Source: Delphinapterus leucas
Taxonomy: Eukaryota > Chordata > Mammalia > Artiodactyla > Monodontidae
Direction: 5' to 3'
NCBI RefSeq assembly: GCF_002288925.2
Contig: NW_022098076.1
Coordinates: forward strand, 91,109,933-91,173,932
DNA length: 64,000 nt
Position 1 is the first letter of the stretch, and each line of letters begins with the position of its first letter. Below are positions 23,238-34,575 of this stretch, piece by piece. The notes below the pieces were generated by a model that saw only the letters and a list, made by a program, of their open reading frames with translations, was not told where the DNA came from and did no database searches. Made by a program: the position numbers and the translations under genes.

Positions 23238-23612
23238 TGTATTAGTCAGACCAGCTGCCATAACAAAATACCATAGACGGGGGTAGAGGAGGCGGAGGGG
23301 TTAAATAATACAAGTTCATTTTCTCACAGCTCCGGAGGCTGTAAATCCAAGGTCAGGGTGTCGGCAGGGTTGGTTTCTGTTGAGGCCTCTTCCTGGCCTG
23401 CAGACCCACCTACCGGCTGTGTCCTCTCCTCTGTGCACGGGGAGAAAGACCCCCAGCTGTTTCTTCCCCTTCTTATACAGACCAGGACCGTGACCTCAGT
23501 CCACCTCGATTACTTCCTAAATGCTCTGTCTTCAAATACAGTCACGTTGGGTGGGGTAGGGCTTCAGCACACGAATCAGGGTGGGGGGGGACACAGTTCA
23601 GTCCATAACATC
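23238..23612 (-). mobile_element. MaLR (MLT1-type) LTR fragment
   Basis: The + strand runs from 'attagtcagaccagctgcc' and 'aaaataccatagac' through 'cattttctcacagctccgga' to 'ggggacacagttcagtccat'. This is the reverse complement of a mammalian MaLR solo LTR and is degraded. Confidence 0.85.
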
Positions 23613-23939
23613 CAGGAAGGCTTTAGATGCCTCAAGGCCACGGGCAGAGGCCAACCAGACTTGGCCCCAGAGGTCCTGACAGCTATGGGGTCGTTTGAAT
23701 TTGCTGATCACCCCTCACCCCAGTGTCTCAGGTCCTTCTGCACCCTGGAGGGGGAGCCCCACAGGACACCCATGGGTTTGTCAAGGCCTCTGGCCAAGGT
23801 CCTCTCGCCCACCCAGCGGGAGTGTCAGGCCCCACCCCCCTGCCCCCAATGCCACCTCATCACCTGCGATGCCCCCACGGGGAGCGCTTGTGTGCACGAC
23901 AGCAGTGCGAATCTTGAGATGTTATTCTCTTCAAGCATC

Positions 23940-24165
23940 ACGACAGCCACGGCTGCCATTTGTCAGGGGACCACTGTGTACGGCCAGCACTTCACCCGAA
24001 CACGTGACTTCAAATTCCAAAACCACCTTGCCTGCTGTAGACGTCACTGTGCCCGTTTTACAGGTGAGGAAACGAGGGCCCAGGAAGTGACTGAAGTTGC
24101 AAAAGTCTGCACCACAAAGAAGAACAAAGCAAGCACATGAACGCCAGCCTCTCCAAGGCCGAAAC
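23940..24165 (-). mobile_element. MIR SINE, antisense
   Basis: The antisense MIR core appears as 'cccgttttacaggtgaggaa' followed by 'gcccaggaagtgactgaagt'. The preceding sequence fits the 'capacity to lose' 3' part only loosely. Confidence 0.6.
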
Positions 24166-25200
24166 CCGCAGCCTTTTAGCGCAGTGTGGACTCTCTTTTC
24201 CCTCCCTCTGGCCACTGCAGGGAGCACGCAGAATTAAGCTTTCCTCCTGGTTTGTCAGCGTGGACAGCGACCACAGGACATAGGCTGTAACTAATATTAA
24301 GTGCTAATGCACGCATGGGGGTTGCTGGATTAGCTCCCACAAAACGGAAACGTTCCTGAATCCCCTGTTCCTTCCAGTTGGATTTCAGCTGTGGAGAAGC
24401 AGCACGCCTGACACAGACTCAAGGCCCAGTGGTCTGCCTTCCTTTGCTCTCCGGCCTCCTGGTGTCCGAAAAAAACAAACAAACGCTGAAACATCACCGT
24501 CCTGCAGGACCCAGAAGCCGACATCGAATGCTTGTTTTTAAATAACACAAGAAGTTTTGGTGAAGAGCCGTGGTCCTGTCAGATAATAAAAACCATGCAT
24601 TGAACAGATCTAGGGGCGCCCTTGGTGGAGGTGAGGAGCCGTGTGGACGTGGGGCTGGGAAAGGTGGACCCCAGCGAGAAGGCTGCCTAGAGGCTTTCGC
24701 TGCTTTTGTCTCCTTGCAGCATCGCTTGGGGACGGTTCCCAGTATCAAGCCTGTTTTCTGTATTTGAGTTGTTGGAGGCTCTGAAACCCTTACAAATAAT
24801 CATCACCCCGCTCCAAGCTAAGGAAGCCCAAGCCCCAGGCCCTCCTCCCTGTTCCTCGTTTCACATACATAATCTCAGAGTCTTCCTCTTACAGAAGGCT
24901 CCCCAAATGGAATGTGTTTTCAGCCCCACGAAACCTGGACCTGCCTTTATTACGTATTGCGAACGACACTGATTTTTAAAAGCAAAGAACAGCTTAAATG
25001 CGCTCATCATTCAGACGCGTGTCGAGTTCAGTGAATTCAGGTGAGCTTGGGGCGGGGCGTTCCCCAAGAGACCACTCGGACCACGGCAGAGGAGCTAGAA
25101 GCGGGGGTGTCTGACCTCGTTCTTTGGCTGGGGTCTTCCAATATTAAAAAGAAAATGGAATAATTGCAGTTAGGACTGTAGCTACCGTGTTCCATCCTCT
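24166..25200. other. Intronic stretch, nothing recognised
   Basis: No named repeat or exon is seen, and the composition is mixed. Confidence 0.5.
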
Positions 25201-25204
25201 GGTT

Positions 25205-25470
25205 CATCCCTGAATTACTTGGCAATGAGTATTAAAATCAACCGGAGCAGAGTATAAGAGGTCTGATTTTAATGCCTACCAAGAAATGAGAATTAGCAGA
25301 TTGGAACTTGAAAATCTGGCTGGATCTCCCCCACTACTGTCCCTTTTCATTTAATTCGCGTTTTGCTCTTCGGTGATTTATGAAATGCATCAACATATGT
25401 TTAATACATTTGAAATAAGGTTTTTAAGTAACACGAAAAGCATGGCCCGGCCTGGGGTTTTTTCGTCTTT
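25205..25470. promoter_or_regulatory. Candidate conserved enhancer, AT-rich
   Basis: The repeat-free run includes 'gagtattaaaatcaaccgg', 'ctgattttaatgcctaccaa', 'gaattagcagattgg' and 'catttaattcgcgttttgc'. TAAT and ATTA cores recur with preserved CpGs, typical of vertebrate conserved noncoding elements. Confidence 0.4.
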
Positions 25471-25659
25471 CACCTCTTCCGGTATTTCCAAGGGGTTGCC
25501 GGCGCTTTTGTGCTTGTATTTTGGCCCAAGTGAGGGAGGGTGTGCAGCCGGCCTCCGGGTGCTGGTGTGAGCTCTCAGCTGCAGCCACGTGCTCGTCCTA
25601 GAAACGGCCTAATGAAAAGGGTCGGGGGGTCGCTCGGGGGTCCCTCGTATGGACCAGGA

Positions 25660-25850
25660 AGCGAAGCAAAACTAATCCAGATTTACTCCTGGAAGAAAAT
25701 GTTTGCCTAAGTATTTAGAAACAGATTAGGGCTAACCCGACACTACATCACTAGGAGCAATGTAAACACGGGTAAAAGGTGTAAACAGGGCCTTTATTCT
25801 GTACTTCGAAAGGAAAAATGTCACGGGTAACGAGTTTTCTTTCTCCAGTC
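25660..25850. promoter_or_regulatory. Candidate enhancer with an OTX-type site and paired forkhead sites
   Basis: The block has a TAATCC (OTX/bicoid class) at 25673 and two identical TGTAAACA forkhead octamers in the same orientation at 25761 and 25780, 19 bp apart (about two helical turns). It is repeat-free. Confidence 0.42.
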
Positions 25851-26050
25851 TAGCGGAGGCCCCAGGTGATTCCTCTGTGTGGTTTGTAGCTATGTACCCT
25901 CCTGACTCCCCCGGAGAAAATGCTGAGTTTTAGGAGAGGGCAATTGTGGATCAGTGTATATGTACGTCTCTGTGGGTAATTACAGTCACTTCTTATCTCT
26001 AGGGCTTCTGTTTCTTCTTTCATCAGCCTCATCAAAGAGCATCCGTCCGG

Positions 26051-26226
26051 GGACTTCCCTGGCGGTCCAGTGGTTAAGACTTTGCCTTCCACTGCAGGGG
26101 GTGCAGGTTCAATCCCTGGTCACGGAGCTAGGATCCCACATGCCTCGCGGCCATAAAACAGAAGCAATATTGTAACAAATTCAATAAAGACTTTTAAAAA
26201 ATTGTCCACATCAAAAAAAAAAAAAA
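26051..26226 (+). mobile_element. CHR-family SINE (CHR-1-like)
   Basis: The head 'ggggacttccctggcggtcc' is followed by a 3' tail 'aattcaataaagactttt' typical of CHR-1, then poly(A). A 13-bp target-site duplication AGCATC(C/T)GTCCGG lies at 26038 and 26227. Confidence 0.95.
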
Positions 26227-26239
26227 AGCATCTGTCCGG

Positions 26240-27300
26240 CCTAAGGTCCCCCACCCCACTCCCCCTACCCCCCCTCCCAGCCCCGGCCCCATTCTGTTCC
26301 TAGACTCTCTCATTTCAAGAGCTACTTGTGAAATCTCACTTCTGCCTTCTGCATTTCCCCCCCACTTTTTTTCCCCCTAGCAGTGCTGCAGTCTTGAGGA
26401 GCAGTCTTGAGGATTACTGAGTTGTTTTCAGTGGTCTTCACCTTTATTAGAAGAGGCAACACCCAAATCCACCATTAGCGGCCCAAGTGCACGAGTAGAC
26501 GGCCCGGGGTCTTCTCCTTCCGGTCAATATAAACACACCTTGCTGTTGGTTTCTTCTCTCTTTCTTCAGCTCCTCTCTTCCCATCCTGCCCCCTCCTCCC
26601 TTCCCCAGCCCTCCTTCCAGATGTCTCAGGCAACATCCTGTCCTCTTTGGGCCCCAGAGAGTGGGCCTGTTATCACTCCCACCCCCCTGGGGTTATGCTC
26701 CTGGGGGAGGGGCACCAGCTGCCATGCCCATCTTGCTTCACACCTTCCCTCCCCACGTCCTCCTGCCCTCTGCACCCTGACTCAGCTCTGACCTCAGGGG
26801 GCCACCTGCCTGGCCTCCTAGGCTGGGCCTCAGCCCACTTTCCCTGGAAAACCCACCCGGCTGCTCTTCGTCTTGAAGGAGTTGTTGACGCCCTCACCGA
26901 GGCTCCCCCAGGTATCCCGAGAGCTAACAAAGACGAGCAGGGTCACGCTTGCATCTCTTTTCCCCATTGGATTCGCTGCCTTTTCATATGTGGCCTGTAG
27001 CAACATTTTCTTCTACGGGAGTGTGTATAAGACCCCTGAGCTCACACACACCCCCTCCCCGGCCGATGAGGTTGAGAACTAAGCCCTCGAGGTCACACCA
27101 GGTGGGAGAGCCCGCCGGCCACCCTGCCCCCTGGACTCCAGCCAAGTGGTCTGTAATCCTGGCTCTGACTGTGGCCGCTTAAAGTGGATCGGGCCTCCGA
27201 GCCTGTGGCATCCATCCTGCGTTGGGCGGGACCCCGGGCAGTGGGGTGATTCTTCTGGGGCCACAAAAAGCAGAAGAAATCACATGAGAGCTCAAGGCCG
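26240..27300. other. Intronic C-rich stretch, nothing recognised
   Basis: There is pyrimidine-rich sequence (26240-26370 and 26570-26780) and a 13-bp doublet 'agcagtcttgagg' near 26388. I recognise no exon or transposon. Confidence 0.5.
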
Positions 27301-27304
27301 ATCC

Positions 27305-27470
27305 CCGGTTCTCACACCTTAGGACGTCAGAATCCCCTGCAGGGCTGGTTAAAACACATCCCAGGGGTTCTGCTTCTGGGGGCTGGGACGGGGCCTGAGA
27401 ACCTGCATCACTAACAGGTGCCCAGGTGGTGCTCCTGGTGGGGACCCACTTTGTACACTGTAGGGAAGCC
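27305..27470 (+). mobile_element. MER5-type (hAT-Charlie) DNA transposon remnant
   Basis: The MER5A-like order is kept: 'ggttctcacaccttaggacg', 'cagaatcccctgcagggctg', 'acctgcatcactaacaggtg', 'cccaggtggtgctcctgg'. It ends about 160 bases before the AGAP1 exon. Confidence 0.75.
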
Positions 27471-27606
27471 TTTCCCCCGAGGGGGGCTTCCTGGTGCCGG
27501 GTGAAGACACTTGTCACCGCCCCCTGGACGCCTCCGGACCACACACCACACACACGGTGGTGGCTGGGCAGAGGGGTGCAGCCTTGGTTCTGTCTCGCAA
27601 TCGTGA

Positions 27607-28068
<462 letters not shown>

Positions 28069-28331
28069 TGAGGTCTCCTTACGCGGGCACCGTGGTCCAC
28101 TTTGCGCAGCATTTGCTAGCGTTTCTGCTTAGTTCATCTTTGGGATGACCCCCGCCTTGGGTCAGGCGTAGTTGGTGATGTTCCTCTTGTTGCTTTTACA
28201 AAAGACTCCCATCATCGTTTTGTGGGGAAGGGGTGGAGAGAGAGGATATAAACTGAACGGTTTATGTGGTTTTCCCGTCGCCACACCTTTGGATTTTTCG
28301 TTCACATAACACAAAAATGCTGGACCCTAGA

Positions 28332-28365
28332 CTTTGAGCTTTGATGTGGTCGGAGTTTGTCAAAG
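28332..28365. promoter_or_regulatory. Cluster of three TCF/LEF cores in the last AGAP1 intron
   Basis: CTTTGA at 28332, CTTTGAT at 28339 and the inverted TCAAAG at 28360 lie within 34 bp. This arrangement suits Wnt/beta-catenin response but could be chance. Confidence 0.25.
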
Positions 28366-28847
28366 GGCTTCTTCTGGACTCTTCCGATTAATTTCCGCTG
28401 GGGAGAGTTATCTTTTTCATCTCTATTGAATCATTTGCCATGCAGCTTGAATGGGGAGAAGAAAGGGAGAAAATGACTGTGCCACCAGGAGCTGCTTCGG
28501 AGAAGCCCACACCCCCTCCCTGGCCGCTGCCTGCATGCCTTTGGGGTCCTTGGCCACAGCAGATCCCCATTCGAAGGGTGGCAGAAAGCTGCCCATTGAG
28601 AGGGTCCTGGGTAGGGAGGGGAGGTGTGTGCTCACCAGTAGTGGAACACTGTCCAGAGGTGGGTCACCTGCTGGGGGCTCTTCTGTTCCCAACCCCAGGG
28701 GCAGGCGATGGGTCTGTCCAGCACAGCTGAGAACGATGCCAGTTTCTACATATTTTTACCTGACTCTTGGGATGGCTGTGATGGGAGAATTAGATACACA
28801 GATATCAGAATCACTCAGTGTTCAGCTTCATGTTAGCAGTTGCATAT

Positions 28848-29236
28848 GAGTCTGCTGGGGCTGCCCTGACAAAACACTACAGACTCGGGGCGGGGGGGGG
28901 GGGGCGTTAAAAAACAGAAATTTATTTTCTCACAGCTCTGGAGGCCAGAGTCCAAGTCCAAGGTCAAGGTGAGGGCAGGGTCTTTTTTCCCTGAGGCCTC
29001 TCTCCTTGGCTTGCAGACTTCTCTCTGTGTCCTCACAGGGCCTTTCCTCTGTGTGCACGTGCATCCCTGCTGTCTTTTTCTCTTCTTATAAGGACACAGG
29101 TCATATTCGATTAGGGCCCCACCCATATGACCTCAGTTAACCTTAATCACCTCTTTAAAGGCCCTATGTCCAAATACAGTTCCTATGTTGGGACTTCAGC
29201 ATACAAAGTTTGGGGGAACACAGTTCCATTAACAGA
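28848..29236 (-). mobile_element. MaLR (MLT1-type) LTR fragment
   Basis: The + strand has 'aaacagaaatttattttctc', 'acagctctggaggccagag', 'ggcctctctccttggcttgc' and 'cttcttataaggacacagg', ending 'gggggaacacagttccatt'. An internal G14 run occurs near 28890. Confidence 0.88.
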
Positions 29237-29439
29237 TTGCATGCCATCTTTCCCCCTCAAATTGGCCAAGAGTTCCTTTAATGCTAATGCTTCCTGAAGA
29301 CGAGAGATGAGACTCCCATCCATGGTGGTGGAAGTGGACATCAGTCCACCCTTTCTCAAGATCCAGAAGCTCAAAACTATTTGTGTCATTTAATCTCGTA
29401 TTACCCCTTCTAGTCATCACTCTGACAGTCAGAGATCCT

Positions 29440-30055
29440 GAGAAAGGTTCAATATGAGGATGTACATCACAGCACTATTTAGACCAATGACAACTTTAAA
29501 ACACTATGTGTAGGGACTTCCTGGTGGTCCAGTGGGTGAAACTCCATGCTCCCAATGCAGGGGGCCTGGGTTTAATCCCTGGTCAGGATTCGATCCCCAC
29601 ATTCATGCCACAACCAAAAAAAAAAAGATCCTGCATGCCACAACGACGACCCGGCACAGCCAAGATAAATAAATTTTTTAAAATAATTAAAAAAAAAAAT
29701 AAAACACAATGTGTAGCTACCGAGGACAGAGTAACTGAGTTATGTTCATACGGAGGAATATTATATGGCTGTTATATGTCATGCTTTTGAATAACTTTTA
29801 ATGATCTGAGAAAATGATCAGAGCACCAAGTTCAGTAAAAAAAAAAAAAAAAAAAGATAAAAATTATTTGTGCAAGTTTTATCTCAGTTATTCATATATG
29901 CATTTAGATTCAAAGAAGAACCATTAAAAGGAAATCCGCTGAAAGATTAACCAAGATTATCTCTGAATAGCGAGATTATACGTGATTTTTTCTTCTTACG
30001 CTCTTATGTATTACCTATGTATTTCCTTCAATGAAAATGAATCGCCTCTGAGATC
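29440..30055 (+). mobile_element. Old L1 3' end interrupted by a SINE
   Basis: Sense L1M remnants lie on both sides of the SINE: 'acatcacagcactatttaga' before, and 'acggaggaatattatatggc' and 'caagattatctctgaatagc' after. Confidence 0.7.
29514..29700 (+). mobile_element. CHR-family SINE within an old L1
   Basis: The head is 'gggacttcctggtggtccag' and the tail A-rich. A 16-bp target-site duplication AAAACAC(T/A)ATGTGTAG lies at 29498 and 29701. Confidence 0.95.
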
Positions 30056-30264
30056 AAAAGAGTGATCCTTTTTTGTGTTTATAATTGGAAAGTCAAAATA
30101 GAAATAGCAAAACTAGAGTTATCCTTGGTCCGTTTCTATTGCACAGGGGAGGGGCTTTTCGATGCAAAAAGCACACTCTTTTCTGAAAAGAATACACCTG
30201 GCGGGGGTAGGGGGGACGGGGGCAGGGACACTGGACTCTGGTCTCCCCCGCGGGTTCCCGGTAG

Positions 30265-30570
<306 letters not shown>

Positions 30571-30939
30571 GGACCGGCGGTGCCCGCAGCCTCCCGCGCG
30601 CCCTCAGGGATCATGCCACGTGAGTCCCATCGCGTCCCCTCACTCCTCCTGGTGGTCCCCAGCCAACCCCCCACGCCTCCACCCCACCCCCCTCACGCCA
30701 AGTGAAATCACAAAACCCGGATGGTCCTCAAGGGGCGAAGAGGAGGCCGGGAGGCTGCAGCATTGATTCCTTTGCATAAATTCCCCTGATCAACACACAG
30801 GAGCGACCGGCGGGCCTGGGTTCGTTGATGGTAGCACACGGCGCCGGACCCCGGTCCCTCCGGTGGCCGGGAGACAGAGCGTGGCACAAGGGACGGGACG
30901 TGGGGGAGGGGAGGCGCGCAGCCAGGAGAAGGGGCAACT

Positions 30940-31530
30940 CTCCTTAACTGGCGGTTCAGCACATCAGTACATTTCACCTCTACCAGACGGAACGCTTGGC
31001 TTTCATCTCTTCTCCGAGGAGCTTGACGGCATAAATCAGAAGCAAGCAGAGTTTGTCAGGTTTGAAGCCCCTATGATGGTATGTGTCAAATCAGTTGTAG
31101 CTAATCTGTCCAGGGAGAATACCGGCTTCATTACACTCGGGCAGTTGAGTTCTTCCAGCATTACCGCTGTTTAATAGGACACGATTAGTCATCACCGAGA
31201 AGGAAGCGTATTAGCCGAGGAGGTAGTTACACAGCACGCTCTGACGATTGCCGCGATGTGATTGCAGTACTCTTAGAAGCATCGTATTATCCCAGACATG
31301 TTCTTTCAGGCCCTTGGAGCCCTCCTTTCTAAATTCACTGTCATAATTTAGTATCTGTATAATTTTTCAGTCCAAAGAGAGGAAATCAGTTGCCGAGTAT
31401 TATTTGACTGCAGTCTCCTTGGCGCAGAAACAAAATGGAAAAAATAAATAAGAGTGACTTGGAAGTTCAAAAGGAAATCACGAATTCAGCTGACGACAGC
31501 ATTTTGGGCACATTTAGTGAACTAAGTAAA
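30940..31530. promoter_or_regulatory. Conserved-looking block inside the AGAP1 3' UTR
   Basis: The block is AT-rich with evenly scattered CpGs and no repeats ('tttaataggacacgattagt', 'gcgtattagccgaggaggta', 'gattgccgcgatgtgattgc'). It resembles deeply conserved noncoding DNA and could be an mRNA element or an enhancer embedded in the exon. Confidence 0.35.
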
Positions 31531-32684
31531 TGCGTAAAAGGCTGTTTCTTTGCCCAAACCTGAGAGGTAGTCTGTGTCCTTTTGCCGAGGTGGGTGTCTT
31601 GGGTCTCAGTCACTCGGGGGCCACGTTGCCCAAGTCACACAGGCTTCTGTATTCTGTCTTTAGATGAGATGTGTTGAAAATCTATTTGAATAAAAGAAGT
31701 TCATAAATATGCATTGATTTCTATACAGACAAATGGCACCTCTGTTAATTTATAAATTGAACTGGATGTGAGGTAATAATGTGCAACTAGTTGAGATAAG
31801 AGGGTTACAGATCACTGTACACGGGAAATATTCCCAGCAGTAAACACTTCCATTAATGTGATATACAGCTTCTAAAAAGGAGCATATCAGAGTAAGATGG
31901 TGGTACAATTTGCTTATTAAAATCAAGAAAGGGGGGGATACAAGCATATTAGAGAGGGAGAGAGGCATGTGAGTCCTTGTTACTGGAAAGCACGATTTAG
32001 ATCTGACCCTACTTTTGCCCACCCAGAGGAACAGGCTGTGGCAACGCGGGGGGGTGACTTTCCAAATCCCAGACCCGGGCGCTTTGCAGAGGTCCATCCT
32101 GACCACCGCTGCCAATCTGGGAGCACAGACTGACTCATGAAACGCCCTGAGACTTTTTTTGTTGGTTTTTTTTTTTTGCCTGGTGGCCAGGCCCATCATT
32201 TTAGTACATCACCCGATTTGCCGTCGTCACGGTTTCTGGCTGCTTCAGACTTCAGCCACCTTCAGTGTGGTGGCCAAACATAGTAAACCAGATCGTGACA
32301 CCTTAGGTGAAAAAGAAAAGGGGGCAACTGTGCCTTGAGCCCTTTGGCAGTATGAGGGGGGAGAGGGCGTCACCTTGAAGGACGGCATGGGACTGATGTA
32401 GCACAGAAACATAGGGCCACGTTCACCCTGCCGCCTCCGGGGAAGTTCCTTGCTCTCATATATTAAACCTTCTATTTTGTAAGAGTTTTTCCTCTTCTTT
32501 CACTTTTTAAAAAAAAATTAAAGTAGGTGGGGAAAAAAATAAAGCTTTACACAGTTTCTACCTGGGTCGGTGTTTCATGGGCATTTCTAACCTTGATGCA
32601 GCTCAGTGGAACTCGGCGGTTTCCCAGGATAACAGGTGCGGAAGCCTCCAGCCTGGAAGCCTTGACAACAGGCCCGTAATCCCT

Positions 32685-33010
32685 CCACCCGATTTTTAAT
32701 TCTGTTTCATCGCTGTGTGGTTATTTTAAATGTGAATAGAGGAAAAAAGAAAGTCCTTCCTGTTTTTGAAGAATGCATTACTGTTGCAATCCAGCCACGC
32801 GCATTGGCCTCCCCGTTAGCATAGACCTTATGTAGTGAACACAGATAGAGTATAAACGAAATTCTTAAATTATTTCATTGTAGTTAACTCCCACTGTAGG
32901 AATGCTTTATCACAGTGAAGCCTTCTTTTGAAAAGAAACAGAATTCCTTGTAAGGCTTCTCTTTGGGATGTATATGGGTGTGTACAGATTATTATATGTG
33001 TTTATAATAT
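32685..33010. promoter_or_regulatory. Second conserved-looking block in the 3' UTR
   Basis: It contains 'cgatttttaattctgtttca', 'ccacgcgcattggcctcc' and 'aaattatttcattgtagtta'. It is repeat-free, AT-rich and retains CpGs. Confidence 0.25.
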
Positions 33011-34523
33011 AATATTTTCCCAGATGACTTCTTTTTTCGCTTAGCCTTTCACGACCTGAATGCTAGACTGGTTTCTTCCCTTCCCTCCCTCCAGCGCTGG
33101 GACTTCATTGATTCCTCCTTAGAAAACTCGACCCCTCTCCTGCTATTTTTAGCGATATTGATCTGCTGCAGGGGGCAGCCTGCTTTCTCGAGCCCGAGTT
33201 TTGGCAACAGAAAAGGCGGTAGTGGGTTTCAAGGGTTTTCTTTTAAAATAAAGGTGACCGGCGGCTCGTCTGTTTGTATGTCAGTGTCAAACTAGAAGTC
33301 CTTTCTTTGCTGACAACGCTCTCATTCCCATCTTAAAGCCTTACTGACACCAAGGCCAGAGAAGCAAGGACCCAGGGCCAGTGTTAGAAATAACCAGTTG
33401 AGGAAGGGGGTCCAGTTTTCATAGTTTATTTCCATGTAAGTTCAGGGACATGACAATGAGACAGGAAGCCACCACTGCGGAATCCACGTTAACCTTTTCT
33501 ATTCAGAATTCAAATTTTTCCTTGACGAGAAACCCACTGGCTGGGGAAGGCATATAATAAGGTGGCCGCGTGTGAGGGCACCTGCACAGGTGAGCTGGGT
33601 GTATTGCAGACCTCTCTGGATTTCTCTTGTGGCCAGAAGAACCCTGCGGAGAAAGGAGCCTTGATTCTGACGGTGCATGGGTGGACCTCGAGTACTGGGG
33701 TGGACAGACAGATGGTTTACCAAGCCAGGGTCCCGGGTTCCTTCCGTCTCCGGTCTTCCCAGTAGATGAGCAGTCGAGGGTGAGTGAGTGACGTTAGTGC
33801 CATGAGTCTTTGGTCCCATAAGCAGGTACAGTTTCCTGTCCCCCAGGAAGCCCGCCCTATGTGGAATTATCCCAGAAAGCAGGTGAGGGCAGCGGGTGCT
33901 TGCTGACCGCTGGGCTGTCGGGTACAGGAGAGAGCAGCTTTTCCTGAATTACTCTGGCCTGGAATCCTTAAAGCAGCACCTTTCCTGCAGGGCCACGAGT
34001 CCAGGCTATGGCCCTTGTAGCACCGGTGCAGGGCCGTACACTTCTGCCCCCTCCTCTGAGGTTTTGTGCCGCCTGATGCGGTCCGCTTGGACCCAGCCTC
34101 GGCCTCCAGCATCAGCTCCGGGCCTCCCAGTTTGGTGCCACCTGAACACATTCAGGCTCATTCCCCACATTTGCAAAGGAGCTGTCACTACTTCATTAGG
34201 GAACAATAGTCCAACAAGAAAGGCAGCCCTGGGGCCGAGCAGACCTGGGTTCACCTGGCCTTGCCCTCCCATCCAGCTGCCCAGGGTCCTTCCTCAGCTG
34301 TGAAACCCTGTGGCCTTGCAGGGTGTGGTGACGTTTGGACCAGGGTGGTAAATGCCGGCCCCGATGCCCAGCCGGGGGCGGGATGCTCAGGAGAGCAGAA
34401 CGTGGATAGGACGGGGCCAAGAGCGCCAGCCAGGAAACCTGCCCCAGCCAGTGCCCTGGGGGGGCGGGGGCGGCCAGGCCCTCCCGTCGAGGCTCTGACC
34501 CTCCTTTGTCTCTGCTGAGCCCG

Positions 34524-34575
34524 GCGTCGCCGTCGTCGTCGTCGTCGTCGTCGTCATCGCCCTCGTCGTCGTCGG
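34524..34575 (+). repeat. (CGT)n trinucleotide microsatellite in the 3' UTR
   Basis: There are eight uninterrupted CGT units at 34531-34555, and related imperfect units on both sides including a second short GTC run. Every unit holds a CpG, which is unusual because methylated CpG decays. Confidence 0.95.

Noticed and set aside
23358..24140. 260-codon open frame
   Set aside because: Its start lies in an antisense LTR fragment and its end in a MIR. Repeat-derived.
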